This document shows positions 14,705-21,537 of a DNA stretch of 21,537 bases, piece after piece (positions within the stretch are counted from its first letter, which is position 1; every line of letters begins with the position of its first letter). Origin of the DNA: CALXXL01 sp964512385 (GTDB taxonomy: Bacteria > Verrucomicrobiota > Lentisphaeria > Victivallales > Victivallaceae); NCBI GenBank assembly GCA_964512385.1, contig CAZEHZ010000034.1, positions 1-21,537 of the forward strand, in the 5' to 3' direction. Below the pieces are notes generated by a model. That model was not told where the DNA came from, ran no database searches, and saw only the letters and a program-made list of their open reading frames with translations. Made by a program: the position numbers and the translations under genes.

Positions 14705-15123
14705 ACTTTTCTCCTGAAGTTTTTTATGTTCTTGGTATCTACATTGCTTACTAATAATACATCAGCTAAAAACGGCACCGATTCACACCGGGATTTTAGG
14801 TATTTGTGCAACGCTTGTTTTGATACGCCTTTCGATAGTGCGTAATCTTTCATCGTCCCTTGACGGTTGCAGAAATATTCAAGATACTGCACCGTTTCGG
14901 TGTCCAATGCCAATATCTTACCGATTGCGACTAAAACCTCTTCCCGACTGTAAAACCGTTCACTGTTCGCAGGTGTCTCTTTTTTTGTGTGGTCTATGGT
15001 ATCATTATATTCCGCCATATTGGCACCCAACAACGGCAAGTCTTTAGCGTCTTTGCAGTAGTTCATCAATTCGCAAGTTTGGCATTTGTCCAACAAGGCA
15101 TAATAATGTCCATAGCATTCCAT
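14551..15123 (-). CDS. Cys-rich N-terminal / HTH DNA-binding protein
   Basis: 190 aa from ATG 15123 behind GGAGAATAATC; an upstream in-frame extension to 15225 would overlay the preceding HTH gene and is rejected. The N-terminus MECYGHYYALLDKCQTCELMNYC (C3, C14, C17, C23) looks like a metal site. Residues 60-111 hold an alpha-helical region ending in a sigma-like HTH (MKDYALSKGVSKQALHKYLKSR). This layout matches small phage regulators with a zinc knuckle plus resolvase/sigma-type HTH (recollection). The last 55 residues in this frame are low in family character and lie out of frame over a well-formed coiled-coil ORF. The natural C-terminus may therefore come by -1 frameshift (135 + 5 + 56 = 196 aa), or this gene may carry an indel. 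Confidence 0.65.
   Translation of the reverse strand: MECYGHYYALLDKCQTCELMNYCKDAKDLPLLGANMAEYNDTIDHTKKETPANSERFYSREEVLVAIGKILALDTETVQYLEYFCNRQGTMKDYALSKGVSKQALHKYLKSRCESVPFLADVLLVSNVDTKNIKNFRRKVWKIQERFRRERKLKKQNNALMCWKKLICLNQSSGSFSTNTLKGVKLWKKD
14719..14725 (-). other. Candidate -1 frameshift slippery heptamer A_AAA_AAC
   Basis: In the frame of the HTH gene (codons ATA AAA AAC) the minus strand reads A AAA AAC, a canonical slippery heptamer. Slipping -1 continues CTT CAG GAG AAA AGT ATG into the coiled-coil ORF. No convincing downstream hairpin is seen by eye. Confidence 0.35.
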
Positions 15124-15125
15124 GA

Positions 15126-15314
15126 TTATTCTCCTGTTTCCAACAAAAACAACGGATTGCAGTTTAATATTTTTGCATATCTTTTTGCCACCGTGATGTT
15201 TTTTATTCCATTTTTGGCTTGACAAGCAACAGCAGAACGTGATATACCTAACTGAACTGCAATTTGAGATTTTCTCATTTTGCGACCGCTAATCATTTGT
15301 TCTAACATTGTCAT
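15126..15314 (-). CDS. Small Cro/CI-type HTH regulator
   Basis: 62 aa, ATG at 15314 with GGAG 7 nt upstream. The pattern MRKSQIAVQLGISRSAVACQAKNGIKNITVAKRYAKIL matches the five-helix XRE/Cro-CI DNA-binding domain, ending NPLFLLETGE as in single-domain Cro-like proteins. No dimerisation or protease domain is present. It sits in the middle of the early operon rather than at a divergent switch, so it is more likely an operon-internal regulator than the lysogeny repressor (inference). It begins just inside the inter-gene space after the resolvase. Confidence 0.75.
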   Translation of the reverse strand: MTMLEQMISGRKMRKSQIAVQLGISRSAVACQAKNGIKNITVAKRYAKILNCNPLFLLETGE

Positions 15315-15316
15315 TG

Positions 15317-15748
15317 TTATTCTCCATCGAAAAAGTTTTTAGCAACGCTTGCCAATGCTACGGCATCGGCGGCGTAAAGCGTAATTTTAGTAGTTGGAAA
15401 CAATCTCTGCATGCTGGCTTGGATTGCTTTTTTACGTTCGCTTTTTTTCTTTGGCATTACCCCTATCAGCTTCTGCCATTTTTGCGGCGTAACAATTTTA
15501 TGCGGTATATTCAACGCCGCCAAAATCCCTAACCATTCGCCGTAATTTTGACCAAACGTAAACGTGCTGGCTACACCTTGCTTCGGCATGCTGTGTACAT
15601 GTTCCAATAAAGCTAAGCCGTTGGCGTTTTCGCTCAATAACTGCACCATGTCGGCTACTGTTTCGGGGCATTTGTCAACGGTGATTTTTTCGTTGTCCAA
15701 TACCGCCACTGCGCCGTTCTTGCCGGGGTCAATTCCAATATAAATCAT
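15317..15748 (-). CDS. RuvC-like Holliday-junction resolvase
   Basis: 143 aa; ATG 15748 overlaps the helicase TGA (ATGA). RNase H-fold acidic residues are visible: D7 in YIGIDPGKNGAVAV, E49 in LLEHVHSM, and the C-terminal D128 in LYAADAVALA; the ST(F)TFGQNYGEWLGIL segment and the K-rich loop (MPKKKSERKKAI) match phage RuvC-like endonucleases (as in lactococcal bIL67-type and related phages). Predicted role: cleaving branched DNA from replication and recombination before packaging. Length is typical for the compact phage version. Confidence 0.85.
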   Translation of the reverse strand: MIYIGIDPGKNGAVAVLDNEKITVDKCPETVADMVQLLSENANGLALLEHVHSMPKQGVASTFTFGQNYGEWLGILAALNIPHKIVTPQKWQKLIGVMPKKKSERKKAIQASMQRLFPTTKITLYAADAVALASVAKNFFDGE

Positions 15749-17409
15749 TGTTCTGCTCCAAATTTTTGTAAAAGTTCATATGTGTTCTGCCAATGGTTAC
15801 TGCTCAATATTCTGATTGCTTCCGTAGCCTCCTGCCGTGTCAAATCCGTCTTCAAGCCGTGGTCTTTTAACAACTTTGCCTGTTTGTAACTGCAAAGATT
15901 TTCGTCAAACCGCCGAAACATCTCATTCAGTAACTGGCGTTGCTGGTGATACGGCATTTCATCCGTATTGATACCCTGCTTCTGCAATAATGCCAACTGT
16001 TTTTCGGTTAATGTTTTTCCTCTATCCCACCCTCTTTCACGTTCTGGTGTTAACTCCCAAACCGAAAACGGATTAACCTGCTGAGTTCTATAGTTCGCTC
16101 TGATTTGCAGTCGGCTTCGGCGACAGGCTTCTAATAACTTTGCCTTTTCACGTTCCTTATATGCCGCTTCCAATGCTTCTTCGGTTGGCTGTTCTATTTC
16201 CGACTCGGCAATCTTCTTTTTTGCCAATGTGATTACCTCATCGTCATATTTACCGCCCAATATATCCGCCGTACTAACCAGCTTGTGCCGTCCGGAATTG
16301 CCGACAAAGTCCACAATTAAACACTTGGGCTTTTTGCTGTCGGCGATTGCTTTTCGGCGGCTTGCCGCTGTTGGCGGACCATCTACCGTAAATGGCAATG
16401 GACGAGTTGCACGACCAATCATTTGGGCGTATAATGCACGGCTTTTTGTCGGTCTTGCCATGATTATAACCTCTACACCCGGCGAATCAAAACCCTCGGT
16501 CAATACACCGCAATTACAGACCACCTGTAATTTACCGGCATTAAAGTCCGCTAAGGTTTGCCGCCGTATCTGCTTGGGCGTTTTGGCTGACACGACTGCC
16601 GCCATACCGGATTTGTGGCGATTATAAATCTCCGTCATCCGCTCCGCATGGTCTACGCTCGAACAAAACACGATTGTCCGCTTATCCTGCATTATTTCAA
16701 TGCTTGGCGAGCATACGCCGTGCAGGTTTTCTTCGTATTCCATCACCTTGGCTAATTCTGCACCGTTTAAATCACCTGCCATTGTATGTACGCCGGAAAA
16801 ATCCAAACTTGATACTGAAACCATCTGTTGACTAATCGGCACTAACCAGCCGTCATTGATAGCGTCGGCGACTTCGTAATCCATCGCCACACTATCAAAT
16901 ACCTGCCCCAATGCCGCTTCGTCGCTTCTATCCGGCGTGGCAGTTACGCCCAACACTTTTAGGTTAGGGTTTTGCTTATAATAATCTATAAGCCGCTTGT
17001 AACTGCCGCTGGCGGCATGGTGGGCTTCGTCAATAATCAGATAGTTAAAGTCTTCCGGCTTAAACTTACTCATTCTTCCCGTGCTATCCTTACCGCCGCA
17101 TGTTTGAGTCTGAATACTCGATACAACTACAGTCGGTACACCGAAAAAACCACTGGCAACACGCTCTGAACCCATTTCTACGCCGCACGGTAATCCGGTA
17201 ATCTGCGTTATCTTCTCTGCCGCCTGCCGTATCAGTTCTTCACGGTGGGCAATAACCAAACTCCGCAATGGCGAGCAACGCCGGATAATCTCGGTAAAAA
17301 CAATCGTTTTACCCAGTCCGGTCGGAAGCACCACCAGTGTTGAGCGGTTATTTTGCCACTCTTCAAAGACTCGCTCAACGGTCCTTGATTGATATGGTCT
17401 TAGTTGCAT
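15745..17409 (-). CDS. SF2 DEAH-box DNA helicase
   Basis: 554 aa from ATG 17409 (CGGAGAACTG upstream), favoured over an in-frame ATG at 17433 that lacks a good ribosome site. Motifs: Q-like LRPYQ at the N-terminus, Walker A PTGLGKT (29-35), DEAH (127-130), TATPDR (156-161), FCSS motif IV, TEGFD motif V and QMIGRATR motif VI (329-336). This is the RecG/UvrB/RIG-I-like architecture of phage SF2 helicases. The C-terminal 200 residues are helical and charged. Likely drives fork unwinding or branch migration together with the primase and resolvase of this operon. It overlaps the end of the ParB-like gene by 10 nt. Confidence 0.9.
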   Translation of the reverse strand: MQLRPYQSRTVERVFEEWQNNRSTLVVLPTGLGKTIVFTEIIRRCSPLRSLVIAHREELIRQAAEKITQITGLPCGVEMGSERVASGFFGVPTVVVSSIQTQTCGGKDSTGRMSKFKPEDFNYLIIDEAHHAASGSYKRLIDYYKQNPNLKVLGVTATPDRSDEAALGQVFDSVAMDYEVADAINDGWLVPISQQMVSVSSLDFSGVHTMAGDLNGAELAKVMEYEENLHGVCSPSIEIMQDKRTIVFCSSVDHAERMTEIYNRHKSGMAAVVSAKTPKQIRRQTLADFNAGKLQVVCNCGVLTEGFDSPGVEVIIMARPTKSRALYAQMIGRATRPLPFTVDGPPTAASRRKAIADSKKPKCLIVDFVGNSGRHKLVSTADILGGKYDDEVITLAKKKIAESEIEQPTEEALEAAYKEREKAKLLEACRRSRLQIRANYRTQQVNPFSVWELTPERERGWDRGKTLTEKQLALLQKQGINTDEMPYHQQRQLLNEMFRRFDENLCSYKQAKLLKDHGLKTDLTRQEATEAIRILSSNHWQNTYELLQKFGAEQ

Positions 17410-18305
17410 TTTTTCAGTTCTCCGGGAACGCAAGTCTGATACAGGTGTTTACCCATAAAACCACGCCCCTTACAGGGTTTGCACGTCTCGTTAAGCAAGC
17501 CTTGGCAGTATGGGCATACCACATAAGGCTCTGTCATTCGTAATTCTCGCTTGCAGTTACCGATAGCAAGCAATAGCATGTTTATATCTGTACCGCTGAA
17601 TACCTGCAAGGCGGAATACTCTTTCAGTAATTGTTCCGCTTCGACAAAGCAGTGCAGAATTTCATTATACTTGTTACGTTCCTGCCAAACCGACAGAACT
17701 TCCGGCGGAATCTCGTTGCCAACCGCATCGGTAATTTTTGGCGGTGGTAACGGTATTGGCGGCGGCATTGGCGGACTGCTTGGCATCGGTAACGTTGCCG
17801 TGCTTACCGCTGTCTGTTTTGGCATTGGCGGCGGTACTGGCGGTCTGCTTGTTGGCACTGGCGGTTCTGGCTTTACCTGTTCCTGCATGATGCGTTGAAC
17901 ATGCGATTTGTTAACCTTGCAATGCTCGGATATTTCCCTTACGGTTGCAAGCGGTCTTAACTGTATGGCAGTTAAAACCGCTTTTTGCCTGTCTTCTTTT
18001 GTTCGCCGTAAGCCGTGATTAGCATTCACGGCGCAACTTTCCCATTGTGCCTGTTCCTGCGTTCCGGCTTTTATATACGCCGGAATTACATCACGACAGG
18101 CTTCCTGATAGGCAAAAAAGCGGTGGATACCGTCTACAACAAAGTTATTGGTAGAGTCGCTTATTACCGATATCGGCGGAAAATCAAAATCGGCATCCTG
18201 CAATAACTCGGAGTAGTCGTGTACCACCTGTGTATCAATGGCAACACGCTGTTGCGTGCCGCCATCAATTCGCAAACTTGATAATGGTAATTTAGTGCTG
18301 TCCAT
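17400..18305 (-). CDS. ParB/Srx-like domain, HTH, Pro-rich linker and C-terminal zinc ribbon
   Basis: 301 aa from ATG 18305; an in-frame TTG four codons upstream is disfavoured. N-terminal ParB-like nuclease fold: PPISVISD, NNFVVDGIHRFFAYQEA (the GIHR box), then NANHGLRRTKEDRQKAVLTAI. A HTH follows (ATVREISEHCKVNKSHVQRIM, about 120-140). A striking Pro-rich linker (about 146-190) leads to a helical region and a C-terminal zinc ribbon C264-x2-C267 ... C275-x2-C278-KGRGF. ParB-like proteins of this type can bind CTP/NTP and DNA; here a role in phage replication initiation or transcription control is inferred. Overlaps both neighbours. Confidence 0.8.
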   Translation of the reverse strand: MDSTKLPLSSLRIDGGTQQRVAIDTQVVHDYSELLQDADFDFPPISVISDSTNNFVVDGIHRFFAYQEACRDVIPAYIKAGTQEQAQWESCAVNANHGLRRTKEDRQKAVLTAIQLRPLATVREISEHCKVNKSHVQRIMQEQVKPEPPVPTSRPPVPPPMPKQTAVSTATLPMPSSPPMPPPIPLPPPKITDAVGNEIPPEVLSVWQERNKYNEILHCFVEAEQLLKEYSALQVFSGTDINMLLLAIGNCKRELRMTEPYVVCPYCQGLLNETCKPCKGRGFMGKHLYQTCVPGELKKCN

Positions 18306-18984
18306 AAGCCTTGACAATTTCCTGCATTACCATATTCCATTCCGCATCGCCAAAAAATTCCTGTTGCGTGCCGGTAATCTCCGACACATGCCGCATCAGG
18401 CTAAACCAGCCGTTATTGAGTTTTTCGGGACTGTCCTTAACGGGAAACAACTCCTGCATTTTTGCCCAGCAACTATCGGCGGTTTCCGATGTCGCTTGTG
18501 GCGGTGCCGATACCGGCGGTTGGGGCGGACGTGGTGCAGGAGTAGGTGCAGACGGAGTTTTAGGTGCAGCAGCACTAAACGCCCGAAACTTTGCCCCGAA
18601 CCGTGCAGTCAACTCGTTGCGGTCGGCTTTTTTGATACCGCCATCTTCATTAAGGCGGTTAAAAAACGCAACCTGATAACTCGGTTTGCCTTTGTAGGTT
18701 GACCGTTCTACCGTGATTTTGAACCGTTTATCGGCTAAATTTGCCGCATTATCCGCCAGCCAAAACGGGTCTTTTCCATCCCATCCAAAAACTTCGGTGG
18801 CGAATTTATAATTATTTTCAATCAATTCGCCATCCTTTTTTAACAAAAACAAATTGCCGATAATTGTTTCGCCGTTATCATTTTGGCATTTTATAGCGAT
18901 TGCATAAGACTCGCTATCTTTAAATGTTCTCGGTTGGAAATCAACTCCAAACACTTCATGTACTCCATCAGTCATTAATGGCAT
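18292..18984 (-). CDS. Likely phage ssDNA-binding protein partner of Sak4
   Basis: 230 aa from ATG 18984 behind AAGGGAAAGTATT; an in-frame ATG at 19017 lies inside the recombinase gene and is rejected. The N-terminal half (1-138) is beta-rich (SYAIAIKCQNDNGETIIGNLFLL; RFKITVERSTYKGKPSYQVAFFNRL), as expected for an OB-fold, followed by a Pro-rich linker (139-167) and a helical C-terminal domain. No acidic tip typical of SSB is present. The assignment rests mainly on its place between a Sak4-like recombinase and the ParB-like gene; phage Sak4 proteins are known to work with an SSB. Alternative: another recombination accessory factor. Confidence 0.6.
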   Translation of the reverse strand: MPLMTDGVHEVFGVDFQPRTFKDSESYAIAIKCQNDNGETIIGNLFLLKKDGELIENNYKFATEVFGWDGKDPFWLADNAANLADKRFKITVERSTYKGKPSYQVAFFNRLNEDGGIKKADRNELTARFGAKFRAFSAAAPKTPSAPTPAPRPPQPPVSAPPQATSETADSCWAKMQELFPVKDSPEKLNNGWFSLMRHVSEITGTQQEFFGDAEWNMVMQEIVKAYGQH

Positions 18985-18995
18985 AATACTTTCCC

Positions 18996-19835
18996 TTATT
19001 TTAAAAATTCGTTCCAAATTGTACTGTTCGGTTCATCGATGCACAACGAACCCTTAACGGTGCGTGATTTGCCCATACATGAGGGGGTTTCTGAACAATA
19101 CAATGTCCGGCTTGCTCCGCCGATTGCCTTGTTGTCTTTGTTGACGGCAATGTCATAAGCTAAAAACACGCAATGGTCTACCCACTCCTTTAGCCGCAGA
19201 CGGATTGACGATTTGCCGCTTGCCGGACTCTGCAATCTCGGCTCGTATCTTATCCAGTCTTCGCCTGCCGGATTCGGCACATTGCTGATGCACTCGTGAG
19301 CAATCAAGATTACGTTCCTGCCTTGCTGAACGTGTTTATCCAACAGGCTGAGAAACATGTTAAACTCCTCATACACCAGCGTATATCCCTTACCGAAGCC
19401 ATAATCATCTATGGAATTGATTTGTACCGATTTGCCTTTTTCGTGCGGTATGTTATCAATCACCCAGCGGACAATCATTTGCTCCAATACAGTGGCAGAG
19501 TCAATAACAATCGTCTTGATAGACTCCCAGCCATCCGACCGCAAAGCGGTACGCAAGGCGGCGTAATCGGTAATGCCGGTTAACGGCATTACGTTGTTTT
19601 TAACATCTTCTGGTAACTGACTTGATAGCTTATCAAGCGATTGTTCGATGTCTACATATCCGACTGGCGCCGGAGCGTAACAACTTAATGTTGTCTTTCC
19701 GATACCGCCGGTACCATACAGGCAAAATTTATGCCCGATTTTACTGGCGGTTACTTTGCCAAAAGTAACCTTTCCGGTTGCTTGTGGCGGTGCGGACGGC
19801 ATGGACTGCCGGAATAACGGTGGTTGACTACTCAT
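18996..19835 (-). CDS. Sak4-like RecA-fold recombinase ATPase
   Basis: 279 aa, ATG 19835 with AAAGGC upstream. Walker A GTGGIGKTT (41-49), Walker B TIVIDSAT (about 108-115) and a third strand NVILIAHE (174-181) give a RecA/Rad51-like core lacking extra domains, the pattern of the phage Sak4/AAA_24 family that anneals single strands. The N-terminus (residues 12-20, MPSAPPQAT) repeats a motif in the linker of the neighbouring SSB-like protein. It lies directly after the Cas4-like nuclease gene, giving a nuclease-annealase-SSB order typical of phage recombination modules. Confidence 0.85.
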   Translation of the reverse strand: MSSQPPLFRQSMPSAPPQATGKVTFGKVTASKIGHKFCLYGTGGIGKTTLSCYAPAPVGYVDIEQSLDKLSSQLPEDVKNNVMPLTGITDYAALRTALRSDGWESIKTIVIDSATVLEQMIVRWVIDNIPHEKGKSVQINSIDDYGFGKGYTLVYEEFNMFLSLLDKHVQQGRNVILIAHECISNVPNPAGEDWIRYEPRLQSPASGKSSIRLRLKEWVDHCVFLAYDIAVNKDNKAIGGASRTLYCSETPSCMGKSRTVKGSLCIDEPNSTIWNEFLK

Positions 19836-19838
19836 TTT

Positions 19839-20867
19839 TTAAAGCCTTTCTAATTCTTGGTTTGGAGCAACCAGTTTAAAGCCCTCCGGAAGATTATCCG
19901 GTGTGGCGGTTTCATTGCGTAAGCAAAATGATTGATATTCGCAGGTGCGACAAATCAAATCCGAACAGTTGCGAATCCATGCCGCCGCAGGCTCGGAACA
20001 CTTCTTTTCTGATGCTCGACACATCAGAATCAAACGGCCGATTTGCAACCGCTGTTCCCGAAAGTTTTGTAAATCTTCCGCAAAAAACGGTACTTCTTTA
20101 CGAGCAAAGTAAAATTCGGGACGCTCTTTGACGTCATCATACAAACGCTGGCAATATTCTTCGGCGGTTTCAAGGTGCGTACACACGAAATAGCCTTTGG
20201 CGGTATCGCCGGATTCTCTCGGTTCGCCGTCTTTTTTAAATACTCGATTGCCGTCTGAGTCCAAAACAATCTTTTTCCCATACTCGTCAATAGTTGGGAC
20301 GTTTTTGGGGGCAATTGTCGGCTTGCGGACTACATCATATAAGATGTAATCAATATGATGCCCAGCATCTTCGCAAGCGTCAACATAGGTCAAGAGCTGG
20401 TAATTCCAACGTAACCGCAACCAGTAATCACTATCGGCGGCGACGCTTTCGGATGTGGTTTTGTGTTCCAGCAGTCCTACTGATTCGCCCATGATTAAGC
20501 CGTCAATTTTTCCGGCAGATTGAAATGTGCGACTTCCCCTGATTGAGGTAACAAACTGACATTCGGGATATACTTTATTGACGTTTTCGCCGTAAAACTC
20601 ATAGTATGCCTTTAACATGGCATAGAGCTTTGCGGACTCCACCTCGTCTATCGGTTCTTCGCCCGATTTTACCGTTAATGCATATTCCAACGCCGCGTCA
20701 AACGGCTCATTGACGGCATATTTTTCCATGCCACGATGCCATGCACTGCCAAAACGCAATGCGAGACTGTCGGCAGTGCTGGCTAATCCCAACTCATACC
20801 GATAATAGTGCTTACGCTGACACGCAAGCAAGGTTGCCGCTCTACTGGCGGTTAATGTTTCACTCAT
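19839..20867 (-). CDS. RecB/Cas4-like PD-(D/E)XK nuclease with putative Fe-S cluster
   Basis: 342 aa; ATG 20867 overlaps the upstream TGA (ATGA). Nuclease motifs: FGSAWHRGME with H44 (motif I), GKIDGLI with D122 and LLEHKTT with E134-x-K136 (motifs II-III), then YQLLTYV (motif IV QxxxY). Four cysteines in the Cas4/AddB arrangement, C16 near the N-terminus and C306-x2-C309-x5-C315 at the C-terminus, predict a 4Fe-4S cluster. Probable 5'-3' exonuclease that makes single strands for the Sak4 annealase. A second role in spacer acquisition, known for some Cas4, is not supported here. Confidence 0.85.
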   Translation of the reverse strand: MSETLTASRAATLLACQRKHYYRYELGLASTADSLALRFGSAWHRGMEKYAVNEPFDAALEYALTVKSGEEPIDEVESAKLYAMLKAYYEFYGENVNKVYPECQFVTSIRGSRTFQSAGKIDGLIMGESVGLLEHKTTSESVAADSDYWLRLRWNYQLLTYVDACEDAGHHIDYILYDVVRKPTIAPKNVPTIDEYGKKIVLDSDGNRVFKKDGEPRESGDTAKGYFVCTHLETAEEYCQRLYDDVKERPEFYFARKEVPFFAEDLQNFREQRLQIGRLILMCRASEKKCSEPAAAWIRNCSDLICRTCEYQSFCLRNETATPDNLPEGFKLVAPNQELERL

Positions 20868-21112
20868 GATAACACCTGCATAAGTTTTGTTTCTGGAAAC
20901 AACAGTTTCCTGCGTAGTCTAATTGGTGTGATTGTGCCGTCCTCCATCATGTTGTACAGAGTCCGGCGACAGATATTCAGGCGGTTACACGCCTGTTTTA
21001 CCGTTAGGTAGTTCTCAACCGGTTGCTGTTCTGTCGCAAGGTCAGCAACCAGTTCGTCGATTGGATAGTTCATTGCGTCTAAAATTGGACGCAATGCGGT
21101 CAATTTGCTCAT
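20864..21112 (-). CDS. Excisionase-like winged-helix/HTH DNA-binding protein
   Basis: 82 aa, ATG 21112 behind a strong GAGGAGGTAAAAA. The C-terminal half NYLTVKQACNRLNICRRTLYNMMEDGTITPIRLRRKLLFPETKL is a clear MerR/Xis-type HTH (HTH_17). The N-terminal half is acidic and helical (LRPILDAMNYPIDELVADLA). Possible roles are excisionase, transcription regulator or replication accessory factor; no integrase is visible in the window to decide. Its stop overlaps the nuclease start. Confidence 0.75.
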   Translation of the reverse strand: MSKLTALRPILDAMNYPIDELVADLATEQQPVENYLTVKQACNRLNICRRTLYNMMEDGTITPIRLRRKLLFPETKLMQVLS

Positions 21113-21124
21113 TTTTTACCTCCT

Positions 21125-21253
21125 CTATTTTACGATTATCAAGGTGGTGATTACTACCAACGTAATCACAAACCAAATTACCGTGCGGATTATCGCTACT
21201 TTTTGGCGGTGCTTTTGCATTGCCGCCATTTGATACTGTCCATAAACTGTCAT
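21125..21253 (-). CDS. 42-aa single-pass membrane microprotein
   Basis: MTVYGQYQMAAMQKHRQKVAIIRTVIWFVITLVVITTLIIVK: a basic N-terminal segment followed by one transmembrane helix (about residues 20-41). ATG 21253 has GGAGGAAACAAA upstream and overlaps the previous TGA (ATGA). Expressed early; could act on the host membrane (for example superinfection exclusion), but no family is recognised. Confidence 0.65.
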   Translation of the reverse strand: MTVYGQYQMAAMQKHRQKVAIIRTVIWFVITLVVITTLIIVK

Positions 21254-21405
21254 TTTGTTTCCTCCGCTTTTTTTTCTAGCTCTTTTAAGCCAATATCAAT
21301 GGCTTGTTTTTGTAAAACCGAAACGTATCTTCCGGTTTTTTGGCTTAACCCCTTAAACCTTGTCGCAAGATTTAAGTCGTCAACAATTCTCGGCTGATAA
21401 ATCAT
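21250..21405 (-). CDS. 51-aa ribbon-helix-helix-like protein
   Basis: First gene of the leftward operon, ATG 21405 behind GTGAGGTAAA. The strand IYQPRIVDDLNLATRF, helix LSQKTG and second helix RYVSVLQKQAIDIGLKELE match the short Arc/MetJ-type RHH plan, with a Lys-rich tail. As the first early product next to operator-like half-sites it may autoregulate the early promoter (inference). Its TGA overlaps the next ATG. Confidence 0.6.
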   Translation of the reverse strand: MIYQPRIVDDLNLATRFKGLSQKTGRYVSVLQKQAIDIGLKELEKKAEETK

Positions 21406-21422
21406 TTTACCTCACTTTCTAT

Positions 21423-21480
21423 TCATTGTTTTGTCATGCTCTTATCATTGTGTCTCTAATTTATACCATGATTACAATGA
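21423..21480. promoter_or_regulatory. Operator-like TCATTGT half-sites around the early promoter
   Basis: TCATTGT occurs at 21423-21429 and 21445-21451, 22 bp apart (two helical turns), and its inverse ACAATGA at 21474-21480 abuts the -35. The last two form an inverted repeat flanking the -10, as expected for a repressor that blocks RNA polymerase. Confidence 0.45.
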
Positions 21481-21486
21481 TGTCAA
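21458..21486 (-). promoter_or_regulatory. Early leftward promoter
   Basis: Minus strand: perfect -35 TTGACA (21486-21481); -10 either TATAAA at 21465-21460 (15-nt spacer, with an upstream TGG as an extended -10) or TAAATT at 21463-21458 (17-nt spacer). About 50 nt ahead of the first early ATG, preceded by an A/T-rich stretch to the window edge that could serve as an UP element. Confidence 0.7.
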
Positions 21487-21537
21487 ATAGATTTTTTGTT
21501 TTTTTTCAAAAAAATATTTGATTTTATTTTTTTAGAG

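Overview
The window looks like part of a temperate or lytic tailed-phage genome, or a prophage. It has two convergent gene blocks. Rightward late genes run from the left edge to about 10264. A long leftward early/replication operon runs from about 21405 to 10731. The host cannot be named from sequence alone. A lipobox lipoprotein in the lysis/tail region, sigma70-like promoters and moderately AT-rich DNA suggest a Gram-negative, possibly gut, bacterium (inference).

Late side (rightward). The window opens inside a very large 'polyvalent' protein. It carries a HEWFH zincin-like domain, a MuF-C/BECR-type toxin-like domain and a long LPD38-like C-terminal part, and would be injected with the DNA. 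It is followed by a virion-associated protein of unknown role with a Cys cluster, a small linker protein, two tail-fibre/receptor-binding-type proteins, a 138-aa protein with a His-Asp motif, a holin-like membrane protein, a short lipoprotein and a 38-aa microprotein. A rightward intrinsic terminator (10273-10346) closes the block.

Intergenic region (10265-10730). It has no credible ORF but is densely structured. On the minus strand it holds the terminator of the early operon, then an independent strong promoter (TTGACA, 16 bp, extended -10 TATTGT). That promoter is followed by a chain of hairpins, three with GAAA tetraloops, ending in a perfect intrinsic terminator: a candidate stand-alone structured RNA of about 242 nt. 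Near its 5' end is a 30-nt segment with the layout of a solitary CRISPR repeat (5-bp hairpin followed by ATTGAAAC). I consider this the best candidate for an undescribed element.

Early side (leftward, in transcription order from the right). A promoter with three TCATTGT half-sites drives a ribbon-helix-helix-like protein, a 42-aa membrane microprotein, an excisionase-like HTH protein, a Cas4/RecB-like nuclease with a putative Fe-S cysteine set, a Sak4-like recombinase ATPase, a likely ssDNA-binding partner, a ParB-like/zinc-ribbon protein, an SF2 helicase and a RuvC-like resolvase. Next are a Cro/CI-type HTH protein, a Cys-rich HTH protein and a cassette of tiny genes joined by 4-nt ATGA overlaps. 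These are followed by a MazG-like protein, an NTG pentapeptide-repeat protein, a truncated N-terminal fragment of a phage radical-SAM-family protein, three small unknown proteins and a zinc-ribbon/TOPRIM primase. Together they form a replication-recombination module (primase, helicase, annealase, SSB, nuclease, resolvase). No DNA polymerase, terminase, integrase or endolysin is recognisable in this window.

Two places look recoded or broken. One is a classic A_AAA_AAC slippery heptamer in phase between the Cys-rich HTH gene and a coiled-coil ORF. The other is an in-frame TAG inside a zinc-ribbon microprotein whose fourth cysteine lies beyond the stop.
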